Assembly (NCBI GenBank): GCA_905479625.1
Contig: CAJQNF010000019.1
Location: 1 to 49,944, forward strand
From: an uncultured Flavobacteriaceae bacterium
Lineage (GTDB): Bacteria; Bacteroidota; Bacteroidia; Flavobacteriales; Flavobacteriaceae
Length of the DNA: 49,944 bases
Reading direction: 5' to 3'
Of the stretch, positions 20,151-29,165 are shown one piece after another. A program made the position numbers and the translations under genes. Every line of letters begins with the position of its first letter. Position 1 is the stretch's first letter. The notes beneath the pieces are model-generated. The model was not told the origin of the DNA. It saw only the letters and a list, made by a program, of their open reading frames with translations, and did no database searches.

Positions 20151-21542
20151 CTAAAGCTTGGCGATTACTTTTATTTCCTCAATAATACGCTGGGCAAGGG
20201 CATCTGCCGCTTCCTGCGTATGGCTTTCAGTATAAATACGGATAATTGGCTCTGTATTTGATTTTCTCAAATGCACCCATTCAGAATCAAAATCAATCTT
20301 TACTCCATCTATGGTACTGATATCTTCATTTTTATAAGTAGATGCCATACTGCTTAAAATTCCATCAACATCAATCTGAGGGGTTAATTCAATTTTATTT
20401 TTACTCATAAAATAAGAGGGATATGAATCTCTAAGGGTTTTACACGAAACCTTCATCTGAGCCAAATGGCTCAAAAATAAGGCAACTCCAACCAAAGAAT
20501 CTCTGCCATAGTGTGATGAAGGGTAAATGATACCGCCATTTCCTTCACCTCCAATGATCACTTTATTTTTTTTCATGAGTTGCACTACATTTACCTCACC
20601 AACCGCACTGGCCTCATAGCTTCCTCCGTGTTTTTGTGTCACATCTCTTAATGCTCTTGAAGAGGACAGGTTTGAAACTGTATCCCCGGGTGTTTTTGAA
20701 AGTACATAGTCAGCGCAAGCCACCAAGGTATATTCTTCACCAAACATACTTCCATCTTCATTAACTATAGCAAGGCGATCTACATCTGGATCAACCACGA
20801 TCCCTAGATCTGCTCCTTCCGAAACAACCAATTTAGATATTTCCTGTAAATGCTTAGGTAATGGTTCCGGATTATGTGGAAATTCCCCGTTGGGTTCGCA
20901 ATATAATTTAACACATTCAACACCTAAAGCATCAAGTAGTTGTGGAATAACAATTCCTCCTGTTGAATTTACTGCGTCTACAACAACCTTAAAACCTGCA
21001 TTACGAATCGCATCAACATCAACAAGGGGTAAATTAAGCACCTCAGTGATATGCTTTTCAAAATAATCTTTGTTTTTTGAATAAGTTCCCAAATCATCAA
21101 CTTGGGCATATTCAAAATCTTGCGAAGCAGCTAATTCTAAGATAATATTACCTTCAGCTGCATTTAAAAACTCTCCTGCTTCATTCAGTAATTTTAAGGC
21201 ATTCCACTGCTTTGGGTTATGCGAAGCTGTCACTATAATCCCTCCATCTGCCTTTTCAAGTGGCACAGCTACTTCAACGGTAGGTGTAGTTGACAAACCC
21301 AAGTCTACCACGTCAATACCAAGACCCACAAGGGTATTAGAAACTAAACTACTGATCATTTTACCTGAAATTCTTGCATCGCGTCCAATGACCACTTTTA
21401 ATTTTTTACCAGACGGGTTTCTTTTTAAAAGCCAAACCCCATAGGCAGAGGCAAATTTTACAGCATCCAAAGGGGTTAGATTGTCATCTGTTTGACCCCC
21501 AATTGTTCCGCGTATTCCGGATATAGATTTAATTAAAGTCAT
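20151..21542 (-). CDS. glmM: Phosphoglucosamine mutase / phosphomannomutase family
   Basis: Alpha-D-phosphohexomutase of 463 residues. The phosphoserine is S107 in VTASHNPKQWN, the metal loop is DPDVDRL (about 250), the sugar-binding loop is GGEGNGG, and the phosphate-binding loop is RKSNTEPIIRIY. Members in this phylum are usually annotated GlmM, which makes glucosamine-1-phosphate for peptidoglycan and LPS; mannose or glucose specificity cannot be excluded. It is the first gene of the glmM / class V aminotransferase / DUF1697 run, with a textbook promoter 21-50 nt upstream of the ATG. Confidence 0.88.
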   Translation of the reverse strand: MTLIKSISGIRGTIGGQTDDNLTPLDAVKFASAYGVWLLKRNPSGKKLKVVIGRDARISGKMISSLVSNTLVGLGIDVVDLGLSTTPTVEVAVPLEKADGGIIVTASHNPKQWNALKLLNEAGEFLNAAEGNIILELAASQDFEYAQVDDLGTYSKNKDYFEKHITEVLNLPLVDVDAIRNAGFKVVVDAVNSTGGIVIPQLLDALGVECVKLYCEPNGEFPHNPEPLPKHLQEISKLVVSEGADLGIVVDPDVDRLAIVNEDGSMFGEEYTLVACADYVLSKTPGDTVSNLSSSRALRDVTQKHGGSYEASAVGEVNVVQLMKKNKVIIGGEGNGGIIYPSSHYGRDSLVGVALFLSHLAQMKVSCKTLRDSYPSYFMSKNKIELTPQIDVDGILSSMASTYKNEDISTIDGVKIDFDSEWVHLRKSNTEPIIRIYTESHTQEAADALAQRIIEEIKVIAKL

Positions 21543-21562
21543 TTACTGTTTTTTAAGTGTTA

Positions 21563-21592
21563 CAAATATACCTTTTACCCAAATTTTGGCAA
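21563..21592 (-). promoter_or_regulatory. glmM promoter, TTG-N19-TATATTTG
   Basis: On the minus strand TTG (21592-21590) is followed by a 19-nt spacer and TATATTTG (21570-21563). This is a full match to the Bacteroidota housekeeping consensus. Predicted start near 21556, a leader of about 14 nt. It abuts the rpsA terminator. Confidence 0.75.
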
Positions 21593-21636
21593 TAAAAAAA
21601 CCGTTCAAATTTTGATAAACAAAATAAGAACGGTTT
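21592..21636 (-). terminator. rpsA terminator
   Basis: AAACCGTTC (21598-21606) pairs with GAACGGTTT (21628-21636). In the leftward direction the stem runs into a T-run (A-run at 21594-21600 on the plus strand). It starts 23 nt after the rpsA stop codon. Confidence 0.8.
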
Positions 21637-21658
21637 ATTATATGGAAATAAAATCTAA

Positions 21659-23920
21659 TTATTTTTTATCAGACTCCATTTTCTTTTTAAGGGCAGCAAG
21701 ACCTGAAATATCACCTAAAGTTGTTTTTTCAGCCTGTTCTGACTGCTTCATAACTGTTTTGATATTTCTTTCTTCCTGTGCTCTAAATATAGAAGAGTGA
21801 GATACAACTAATCTTCTGTATTCTTTATTGAATTCCAATACTTTGAAATCAACTGAATCACCTTTTACCAATTTAGATCTGTCTTCTTTTTCCATGTGAC
21901 GTCCAGGAACAAAAGCCTCAACACCATCTTCAAAAGTTACAATGGCACCTTTATCATTTACTTCTTTCACTGTACCTGGGTGCACTGAATCTATAGTATA
22001 GGTTCCTTCATGTTTATCCCAAGGATTTTCAGTAGTTTGTTTATGACCTAAATTCAATTTACGTCCTTCTACATCTAATTCAAGAACTTCAACATCAAGC
22101 TGATCACCAACTTTTACAAAGTCGGATGGGTGCTTGATTTTCTTAGTCCATGAAAGGTCAGAGATATATACCAAACCGTCAATTCCTTCTTCCAACTCAA
22201 CAAATACACCAAAATTAGTATAATTTCTAACTGTACCTGTATGTTTTGAACCTACTGGGTATTTAGTAGTGATATCAGTCCATGGATCTGGTTGCAATTG
22301 CTTGATACCAAGAGACATTTTTCTTTCCTCTCTGTCAAGTGTAAGAATTACTGCTTCAACAATATCTCCAACTTTTACAAAATCCTGTGCAGATCTCAAG
22401 TGAGTTGACCATGACATTTCAGACACGTGAATCAATCCCTCTACTCCTTCACTTACTTCGATAAATGCACCGTAATCTGCAATAATAGCAACCTTACCTT
22501 TAACTTTATCACCAACTTTTAGATTTTCGTCTAAAGCTTCCCATGGATGCTTGCTCAATTGTTTCAATCCTAATTGAATTCTTGTTTTCTCATCATCAAA
22601 GTCAAGAATTACAACATTCAATTTCTGATCTAATTCAACAATCTCACTTGGGTGATTGATTCTGCTCCAAGAAAGGTCCGTAATGTGAACTAATCCGTCT
22701 ACACCACCAAGATCAACAAATACTCCATAAGAAGTAATGTTTTTCACAACACCTTCTAATACTTGACCTTTTTCTAATTGACCAATAATTTCTTTTTTCT
22801 GTTCTGCAAGATCAGCTTCGATAAGTGCCTTGTGAGAAACAACAATATTTTTGAATTCATGGTTGATCTTAACCACTTTGAATTCCATGTTCTTGTCTAC
22901 GAATTGATCGTAATCTCTAATAGGCTTCACATCGATTTGAGATCCTGGCAAGAAAGCTTCAATTCCGAAAACATCAACGATCATACCACCTTTGGTTCTG
23001 CATTTCACATATCCTGTTACGATCTCTTGTGTTTCATGAGCTTTGTTTACCCTCTCCCAAGCTCTGATTACTCTCGCTTTTCTGTGAGAAAGCACCAACT
23101 GACCTGTATTGTCTTCAAGTTTATCAACTTTAACTTCAACAGTATCTCCAACTTGTAGGTTTGGATTATACCTGAATTCATTTAAAGAGATAACTCCTTC
23201 AGACTTAGAGTTTATATCGATTATCGCTTCACGATCTGTAAGACGAACAACTGTTCCGTCAATTACTTGACGCTCCTCTACAAATCCTACTGTATTTTCT
23301 AAGGCACTATCAAATTCATCTAATTGAGATTGATCTACCGCTTCAATACCTTCTTCATATTTTTGCCAATCAAATTCACTTAAGAATTGAGCTGGGTCAA
23401 CTTTTTCTTCAGCTTTTTCAGCAACTGGCGCAGCGGTTTCCTCCACTTGAGCCTCAGCTTTATCTGCTACTTTTTCTTCGATCACTTTTTCTTTTTTTGG
23501 TTCTGCAATTTTTTCACTCACCTTTTTTACTTCCTTCTTTTCTTTAACAGGTGCTTCTTCAGCTACTTCTTCTTTGGCAACTTCATAAACTGCTTCAGAT
23601 CCTGTTTCTTTAACCAATAAGTAATAAAACAAAGCGCGGTATTTCTTTTTGTTACTAGAGCCAAGTGTGTCAATTACTTTTGCAATAGCCGCATCGAAAA
23701 CTTCTTCGTTATGCTCAAGGCCTAATTTTTTGATAAGGAAATTCTTTTTGACAGTTTCTAATTCTTCTTTGTTAGAAGATGAAACCAATTCCGAGTCTTC
23801 TTTGTAGATTGATGGACCTAATCCTTTGGCTACTAATTTAAAAAGATCTGCATTTAATTCTATACCTAGCTTTTCAGCTGCTTCTGTGTATAGCTCAATT
23901 TTTTCTTGTAGTTTAGACAT
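21659..23920 (-). CDS. rpsA: 30S ribosomal protein S1 with N-terminal DUF2853 domain
   Basis: S1 binds mRNA leaders on the 30S subunit and helps start translation. Six S1 OB-fold repeats are visible at about 218-282, 300-365, 386-453, 471-540, 558-626 and 645-710. Residues 1-113 are not part of normal S1: they match the small stand-alone DUF2853 family (LFKLVAKGLGPSIY, TVKKNFLIKKLGL, SSNKKKYRALFYYLLVK). A lysine/glutamate/alanine-rich linker (about 114-175) joins it to the usual flavobacterial S1 start (FLSEFDWQKYEEGIE). Length is 753 against about 600 usual. There is no internal ATG until residue 313, so the fusion is read as one protein. The DUF2853 function is unknown. Confidence 0.95.
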   Translation of the reverse strand: MSKLQEKIELYTEAAEKLGIELNADLFKLVAKGLGPSIYKEDSELVSSSNKEELETVKKNFLIKKLGLEHNEEVFDAAIAKVIDTLGSSNKKKYRALFYYLLVKETGSEAVYEVAKEEVAEEAPVKEKKEVKKVSEKIAEPKKEKVIEEKVADKAEAQVEETAAPVAEKAEEKVDPAQFLSEFDWQKYEEGIEAVDQSQLDEFDSALENTVGFVEERQVIDGTVVRLTDREAIIDINSKSEGVISLNEFRYNPNLQVGDTVEVKVDKLEDNTGQLVLSHRKARVIRAWERVNKAHETQEIVTGYVKCRTKGGMIVDVFGIEAFLPGSQIDVKPIRDYDQFVDKNMEFKVVKINHEFKNIVVSHKALIEADLAEQKKEIIGQLEKGQVLEGVVKNITSYGVFVDLGGVDGLVHITDLSWSRINHPSEIVELDQKLNVVILDFDDEKTRIQLGLKQLSKHPWEALDENLKVGDKVKGKVAIIADYGAFIEVSEGVEGLIHVSEMSWSTHLRSAQDFVKVGDIVEAVILTLDREERKMSLGIKQLQPDPWTDITTKYPVGSKHTGTVRNYTNFGVFVELEEGIDGLVYISDLSWTKKIKHPSDFVKVGDQLDVEVLELDVEGRKLNLGHKQTTENPWDKHEGTYTIDSVHPGTVKEVNDKGAIVTFEDGVEAFVPGRHMEKEDRSKLVKGDSVDFKVLEFNKEYRRLVVSHSSIFRAQEERNIKTVMKQSEQAEKTTLGDISGLAALKKKMESDKK

Positions 23921-24004
23921 CTTGTCTTGTACTTTGTATCTTATTGTTTTACAGATTTCTAAACGACTAAAACACTAAGAGAAATGAATATTTATTTTTC
24001 TACA

Positions 24005-24034
24005 CCTTTTGTAAATCTGAATTCGTTCAAAAGG
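24005..24034 (-). promoter_or_regulatory. Inverted repeat at the 5' end of the rpsA leader
   Basis: CCTTTTG (24005-24011) and CAAAAGG (24028-24034) form a 7-bp stem with a 16-nt loop containing GAATTC. The predicted transcription start (about 24032) falls at the stem's outer edge, so the mRNA would begin with this hairpin. It may stabilise the mRNA or take part in S1 autoregulation. This is speculative. Confidence 0.35.
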
Positions 24035-24038
24035 CGTG

Positions 24039-24069
24039 CAAATATACAAACAAATTATTGTTTTCACAA
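24039..24069 (-). promoter_or_regulatory. rpsA promoter, TTG-N20-TATATTTG
   Basis: On the minus strand TTG (24069-24067), a 20-nt spacer, then TATATTTG (24046-24039). Predicted start near 24032, leaving a leader of about 110 nt before the ATG at 23920, long for this window. Confidence 0.65.
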
Positions 24070-24138
24070 TAGCATCTAAATTATTCTTTAAAGCCCCTTT
24101 CACTGACCTTTTAAAAAACTAATAGACAGCGTATTAAC

Positions 24139-25092
24139 CTAAAGTAATGAATTGATAATCTGGGTTTCTGAGATGCCTTCAGCCTCTGCTTTGTAGTTCT
24201 TGACTATCCGGTGATGCAATATGCCATGAGCAACAGCCTGCACATCGGCAATGTCCGGAGAATATTTACCATGAATAGCGGCGTAGCCTTTCGCTGCTAA
24301 AACCAGGTTTTGAGAAGCTCGTGGTCCAGCTCCCCAATCGATATAATTCTTTACGATCTCAGGAGCATTTTCCTGATTCGGTCTCGTTCTTGTGGCCAAT
24401 TTAACAGCGTATTCCACCACGTTATCTGCGATAGGAATCCTTCTAACCAAATGTTGATATTCTATAATGTCTTTGTGTGTAAATACCGGATTCACAACAA
24501 TATCTTCATCATTTGTGGTATTCTTAGCCACAAAAACTTCTTCATCAAATGTTGGGTAGTCAAGGTATATGGAAAACATAAACCTGTCTAACTGTGCCTC
24601 AGGCAAAGGGTAAGTTCCTTCCTGCTCAATCGGGTTCTGAGTAGCCAATACAAAAAAAGGCAGATCAAGGTTAAAACTATGCCCGGCAACCGTTACTGAT
24701 TTCTCCTGCATTGCCTCAAGCAGCGCTGCTTGTGTTTTGGGTGGTGTTCTATTAATTTCATCAGCCAAAATGATATTGGCAAAAATGGGTCCCTTTATAA
24801 ACTTGAATTTCCTGTTTTCATCCAGGATCTCACTTCCCAAAATATCGGAAGGCATCAAATCCGGTGTAAACTGTATTCTTTTAAAGTCAAGTCCCAAAGC
24901 TTTGGCAACGGTATTGACCAAAAGTGTTTTTGCAAGCCCGGGAACACCTATCAGTAAAGAGTGTCCTCCACATAGAACTGAAAGCAATACATGGTCAACA
25001 GCATCATGTTGCCCTACAATTACCTTGCCTATTTCCTTTTTTAAATGAGCATAGTTTTCTACAAGGCTATTGATTTTAGCAACATCAGACAT
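24139..25092 (-). CDS. MoxR family AAA+ ATPase
   Basis: Chaperone-like AAA+ ATPase of 317 residues. The Walker A variant GVPGLAKT at 49-56 (AKT instead of GKT/S) is typical of MoxR proteins. Walker B is ILADEINR near 108-115, followed by TPPKTQAALLEAMQE, and the sensor region is VLATQNPIEQEGTYPLPEAQLDRF. The C-terminal lid follows. MoxR proteins usually work with a VWA-domain protein and a DUF58 protein; none is present downstream, where rpsA follows after 218 bp. Here it is the last gene of a run of three periplasmic folding factors, 5 bp after the SurA-like gene. Confidence 0.93.
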   Translation of the reverse strand: MSDVAKINSLVENYAHLKKEIGKVIVGQHDAVDHVLLSVLCGGHSLLIGVPGLAKTLLVNTVAKALGLDFKRIQFTPDLMPSDILGSEILDENRKFKFIKGPIFANIILADEINRTPPKTQAALLEAMQEKSVTVAGHSFNLDLPFFVLATQNPIEQEGTYPLPEAQLDRFMFSIYLDYPTFDEEVFVAKNTTNDEDIVVNPVFTHKDIIEYQHLVRRIPIADNVVEYAVKLATRTRPNQENAPEIVKNYIDWGAGPRASQNLVLAAKGYAAIHGKYSPDIADVQAVAHGILHHRIVKNYKAEAEGISETQIINSLL

Positions 25093-25097
25093 ATTAG

Positions 25098-26441
25098 TTA
25101 ATTTTTAGCCCAGTTGCTTTTAAACTCGCAATTGGTATAGACCTGATTAATATTCACATAGGTATCATTGATCTTTTCATCAGACCATTTTTCAATCGAT
25201 TCGGTTTTCTTTTTTTGCAGGGCGAGTTCCATGATCTTCACATAATCCTCAGCCAGATCAGCTGTATGGGCCTCTGTACGGCTCTTCAGCAAAAGAATTT
25301 TATACATTTTCAACCCTTGCCTTGTTTGATCCATAAAGACATCACTGATCTCTCCTTCTTTTAAATTACTCACTTTAGAATATAATTCAGGATCCATTCT
25401 TGTAAGATCAAAATGTGTGTCTCCAGATTCAGGATTCATCAAAACACCTGAACTCAATCGGGTATCTTTATCTTGTGAATATAAAAGTACTGCTGCATCA
25501 AAAGGAATTTCCATTTTAAGGATGCGCTCTCTGTAAACCACTAATGAGTCTCTCACCATCTCCTCTGCATTATCATCCGGCTTAGGCTGCATTAAAATAT
25601 GGTATACGTCTCTTTGCTTTCCTTTAATTTTATCGACCATCAATATGTGATAACCAAAGTCTGATTTAAAAGGCTGAGAAATTTCACCTTCTTCCATACT
25701 ATAGGCCGCTTCCTTGAATTCCTTTACAAAAGGGCTGTTTCGTTCAATTGTATAAAACCCGCTATTTTGGGTTACACCTGGATCATCAGAGTAAAGAATG
25801 GCCTTCATTTTAAAATTCCCTCCATCTTCAACTTCCTTTTTAATTTCTTTTAATCTTTCAATGGTCTTTTCAACTTGCTCCGCAGAAGGTTCAATATTGA
25901 GAACGATTTGAGACAATTCTATCTCTGCACCAATTTCAGGCAAATTCCCTTCCTTCTCCAAACTGTTGAAATAACGTTTTACCTCTTCCGGAGTAATATC
26001 TATATCAGCTGTTAGCTCTTGCTGCATTTTTTGTATCAGTAATCCTTCCTTTTCAACCCTGTACAATTCGTCCTTAAGGTCTTTCATATTGTCAAAACCA
26101 TACAATTCCAACATTTTTTCAACAGACCCCAGCTGTTGGGTAAAATAATCTGTTTTACGCTGAACTTGTTGCTGTATCTCACCTTCATTCACAGCCACAC
26201 TGTCAATAACGGCATGATGGGCCAGCAATTTCCTGTTCATGATCTGCTCCAGCATTTCACAATCAGATATTTCAATCTGTCCACCACTTTGCTGAATAAG
26301 TTCCTGTTTGAAGGCATCTATTTCCGAATCCAAAACAATGTTATCTCCTACTACGGTAGCAACTCCGTCAATCTTTACTTTTTCCTGAGCTCCCATTTGC
26401 AATGTAATGGCAAGTAAGGCTATCATCAAAATTCGCTTCAT
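25098..26441 (-). CDS. SurA-like periplasmic peptidyl-prolyl isomerase
   Basis: Outer-membrane protein chaperone of the SurA type, with signal peptide MKRILMIALLAITLQMGAQ. The N-terminal chaperone region (about 22-165) opens with VATVVGDNIVLDSEIDAF. A first parvulin domain (about 170-265: EIELSQIVLN, GFYTIERNSPFVKEF, QPFKSDFGYHILMV) and a second, weaker one (about 270-370, DVYHILMQPKPDD and after) follow. The start is the ATG at 26441, one base after the upstream stop; an in-frame ATG at 26480 would lie inside the upstream gene and lacks a signal. It is likely required for assembly of beta-barrels, possibly including T9SS outer-membrane parts. Confidence 0.9.
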   Translation of the reverse strand: MKRILMIALLAITLQMGAQEKVKIDGVATVVGDNIVLDSEIDAFKQELIQQSGGQIEISDCEMLEQIMNRKLLAHHAVIDSVAVNEGEIQQQVQRKTDYFTQQLGSVEKMLELYGFDNMKDLKDELYRVEKEGLLIQKMQQELTADIDITPEEVKRYFNSLEKEGNLPEIGAEIELSQIVLNIEPSAEQVEKTIERLKEIKKEVEDGGNFKMKAILYSDDPGVTQNSGFYTIERNSPFVKEFKEAAYSMEEGEISQPFKSDFGYHILMVDKIKGKQRDVYHILMQPKPDDNAEEMVRDSLVVYRERILKMEIPFDAAVLLYSQDKDTRLSSGVLMNPESGDTHFDLTRMDPELYSKVSNLKEGEISDVFMDQTRQGLKMYKILLLKSRTEAHTADLAEDYVKIMELALQKKKTESIEKWSDEKINDTYVNINQVYTNCEFKSNWAKN

Positions 26442-26442
26442 C

Positions 26443-27276
26443 TTAATACTGTTCAAATTGTTTATTGTTAATGGCATCAACCATGATTGTTTTTTCTATT
26501 TCATTCATCAACTCCAGTTTTCTCTTGTGCAAGATCATCTGTTGAATCGTTGGAATCACATACTCCTTAGGCGCTATATCATTTCTGTGACGCATGTCCT
26601 TAACAGCGAGCAAATATACTCCTAATGAATCTTCTTTTTGAATAAATTGATTCTTTTTTATGTTTTTCTCATCCCTTAAAAAGGTTAGTTTTTTTTCAAC
26701 ATCCCTATAACTCACCCAGATACTGTCGTTAAATGAAAACGAATAAAATTCCAGTTCTCTTGCAATCAATTCTTCGAGATCTTCAGGATTATTTGACTTG
26801 AATAATTTTACAAGATCCTTTTTGTCAGACAAATCACTGCTAAAATGAATGTATCTCAATTGCATCAATTCCTCATTAAGCCTGTATACATTTTTATTAG
26901 CTTCATAATAATCATCAGAATCCTCTTCGGTTATAACCGTATCTAACTCTTGTTGAAGCAAGGCTTTCCTATATCTGTCTATCAACAATTCCTGTTCATA
27001 ATTCCGAACAAGCTCTTTTATTTCTCCATCTCGGTCTTCCACATTTATCCTGGCCTTTTCAAGCAGTAATTCTTTTGTGGCCCACATCTTTATAAAATTA
27101 TTCCTATAAAGTAAACTGTCTTCTGCGGGAAGTCCTTGGGGCATACCCATATTCAATTCTTCCTTAGACAAATACCTGTCATTGACCCTTGCAGCGGCAT
27201 CAGCATCCGGAGCCTTTTGTTGACAAGCATTAATACCTAGTATCAAGATCAAATATGTCACAAATTTCAATTTCAT
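26443..27276 (-). CDS. Lipoprotein related to SurA/PpiD N-terminal chaperone domains
   Basis: Lipoprotein of 277 residues with signal MKLKFVTYLILILGINAC (lipobox INAC). The mature part begins AARVNDRYLSKEELN, the typical opening of SurA/PpiD chaperone domains, and is rich in long charged helices. No parvulin signature is visible, so it is probably a chaperone without isomerase activity. It overlaps the preceding PPIC-type gene by 4 bp (ATGA) and is followed after 1 bp by the SurA-like gene, so translation is coupled. It probably works with both neighbours in the periplasm, anchored to a membrane. Confidence 0.75.
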   Translation of the reverse strand: MKLKFVTYLILILGINACQQKAPDADAAARVNDRYLSKEELNMGMPQGLPAEDSLLYRNNFIKMWATKELLLEKARINVEDRDGEIKELVRNYEQELLIDRYRKALLQQELDTVITEEDSDDYYEANKNVYRLNEELMQLRYIHFSSDLSDKKDLVKLFKSNNPEDLEELIARELEFYSFSFNDSIWVSYRDVEKKLTFLRDEKNIKKNQFIQKEDSLGVYLLAVKDMRHRNDIAPKEYVIPTIQQMILHKRKLELMNEIEKTIMVDAINNKQFEQY

Positions 27277-29165
27277 TCTGTCGTGAACCGTTTTTTAAGT
27301 TCCTTATAATTTTTCTTATTTATTTTAACGCTATACGTTTCTCGTAAATTCTTCACCCATTGAGTTTCAAGGTAATTCTGGTAATCATTCATGACCTCTC
27401 CTCGGGTTTCTTTCAATTCTTTCCATTGCGGCTCAAAAATATTGGTTACTTTGATAATGGTAAAATGATGCGCCTCCTCCTCAAAGATATCAGACACCCC
27501 TAATTTAAACGAATACTCTTTAGGTAATTTGGAACTTCCTTCTTCCAATTTTCCTTTACTGAATAAGACATGAATCGTAGCGCCTTCATTGACGATAGAC
27601 TTTATCGAATCAGGATGCTTACCCTCAGCAAGAAGGCTTTGAACCAGTTTTGCCTTTTCCATTTGCGTACAACTCGCGATACTAAGGCTGGCCCTTCTTT
27701 TCCATATATATGTAGTACGGTTTTGTTCAAAATATCGCTGCAACCCCACGGTGTCTTTTTCAGATTTTTCCCAAACTTCCTTTTGCAGTAATTCAAACAA
27801 TAGCAGGCCGTCTTTGTATTCCTGATAGGTCAAGGCAAACTCTTTATTGGTTTGCTCCAGATGCTCTTTGTAATAATCAATGATCATTTTATTACTAAAC
27901 TCTTCAAAAAGATCTTCCTTGATCCTGTTTTTAATATCCTTGGCATAACTGTAAAAATCATGGCCTGAATAAATTTTCTCTTCAATACTTAGTAGCGTAT
28001 CCATATTCTTCTCAAAGCCGCTGATATTCGGATATAACTGAAGCTTCGCTTTATAAGTGACCACCTTGTAATCCTTTGCTATTTTTTCCGCAAGAGACTG
28101 CTCCACATAACTTGAACGGCTTCCATTTTTCACTTTTGACTCCAGTTTTGCATAAAGCTCCTCATAAGAAGCAATAGGGTACTTTTTCAATAATTTTAAT
28201 ATATGCCATCCATAATCACTTTCAAAAGGCTTTGAAATATCTCCTTCATTTTCTAAAGCGAAAGCAACTTCTTCAAAAGATTTAATCATCCTTCCTGTGC
28301 CAAATTTGGGCAATACACCTCCTTTTTGAGCAGAGCTCAAATCATCAGAATGTTCTTTCGCAATTGTAGTAAAATCATCACCCTGAATCAATTTTTTGTA
28401 GATCTCATCAATTTTATCCTTTGATTGCCTTAGTACAGTACTATCATTTTTTACCATAATATGGGCGACCTGAACCTCTCCGGGAGATTTTCTCTTGTCG
28501 TTAACCTTTAAAATATGATACCCGAATTGTGTTCTAAAAGGAATTGAAACTTGTCCAACCTCAGTTTGATATGCTGCATTCTCAAAAGAATATACCATTG
28601 AAAATGCTGAAAAATAACCTAAACTCCCATTGTTCATCTGAACAGATGGGTCTTCAGAATAAATCCTGGCAATACTATCAAAACCAGCTCCGTTTATTAT
28701 TTTGTTTCTAGCTGTAGAAATTTTTTGATATGCTTTTAAAGTATCTGCAGGACTCGCATCCGGCTTCAACATGACCAATATGTGACTGGCGCTTACTTCT
28801 TCTATAGTTCTGTCATAAGCTTCACGCACAAGACTCTCTGTTGCCTCAGGGTTTTGAAGATAGGGCTGTATCAGTTGTTCTCTGTATTTTGCTAAATCGG
28901 CCGTATAAGAAGACAAGGTATCTAAATCCAGATCTCTCGCCTGTACTAGTTTTAATTTAAAATCCACAAAAAGATTAAAATAATCATCAAAACCCTTTTG
29001 CTGGTCTTCAACAACTATGTCTTTATTCTTCTCAAAAACCCTAATAAACTCTGCATTGTAAACAGGACTTTGGTCAATACTAAAAAGTATCTTTTCCTCA
29101 TCCTGCCCGCTAACCAAACCACTAGTTAAAATGGCAGCTAAGATGATTACTTTTTTTATCGTCAT
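27273..29165 (-). CDS. PPIC-type peptidyl-prolyl isomerase, two parvulin domains
   Basis: Periplasmic folding factor of about 630 residues with signal peptide MTIKKVIILAAILTSGLVSGQ. Two parvulin domains follow an N-terminal chaperone segment: the first around ASHILVMLKPD to PFRTQFGYHILKV, the second around VQVAHIMVKND to PFESDYGWHILKL. The 300-residue C-terminal half is helical and repeats SurA-like features. The start is the ATG at 29165, which opens the signal peptide; the longer form from 29210 adds basic residues ahead of it. The stop overlaps the lipoprotein gene start by 4 bp. It is the first of three adjacent folding factors. Confidence 0.88.
   Translation of the reverse strand: MTIKKVIILAAILTSGLVSGQDEEKILFSIDQSPVYNAEFIRVFEKNKDIVVEDQQKGFDDYFNLFVDFKLKLVQARDLDLDTLSSYTADLAKYREQLIQPYLQNPEATESLVREAYDRTIEEVSASHILVMLKPDASPADTLKAYQKISTARNKIINGAGFDSIARIYSEDPSVQMNNGSLGYFSAFSMVYSFENAAYQTEVGQVSIPFRTQFGYHILKVNDKRKSPGEVQVAHIMVKNDSTVLRQSKDKIDEIYKKLIQGDDFTTIAKEHSDDLSSAQKGGVLPKFGTGRMIKSFEEVAFALENEGDISKPFESDYGWHILKLLKKYPIASYEELYAKLESKVKNGSRSSYVEQSLAEKIAKDYKVVTYKAKLQLYPNISGFEKNMDTLLSIEEKIYSGHDFYSYAKDIKNRIKEDLFEEFSNKMIIDYYKEHLEQTNKEFALTYQEYKDGLLLFELLQKEVWEKSEKDTVGLQRYFEQNRTTYIWKRRASLSIASCTQMEKAKLVQSLLAEGKHPDSIKSIVNEGATIHVLFSKGKLEEGSSKLPKEYSFKLGVSDIFEEEAHHFTIIKVTNIFEPQWKELKETRGEVMNDYQNYLETQWVKNLRETYSVKINKKNYKELKKRFTTE

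Noticed and set aside
23387-23620. Phenylalanine-rich plus-strand ORF
   Set aside because: Complement of the lysine/glutamate-rich linker of ribosomal protein S1; a composition artefact.
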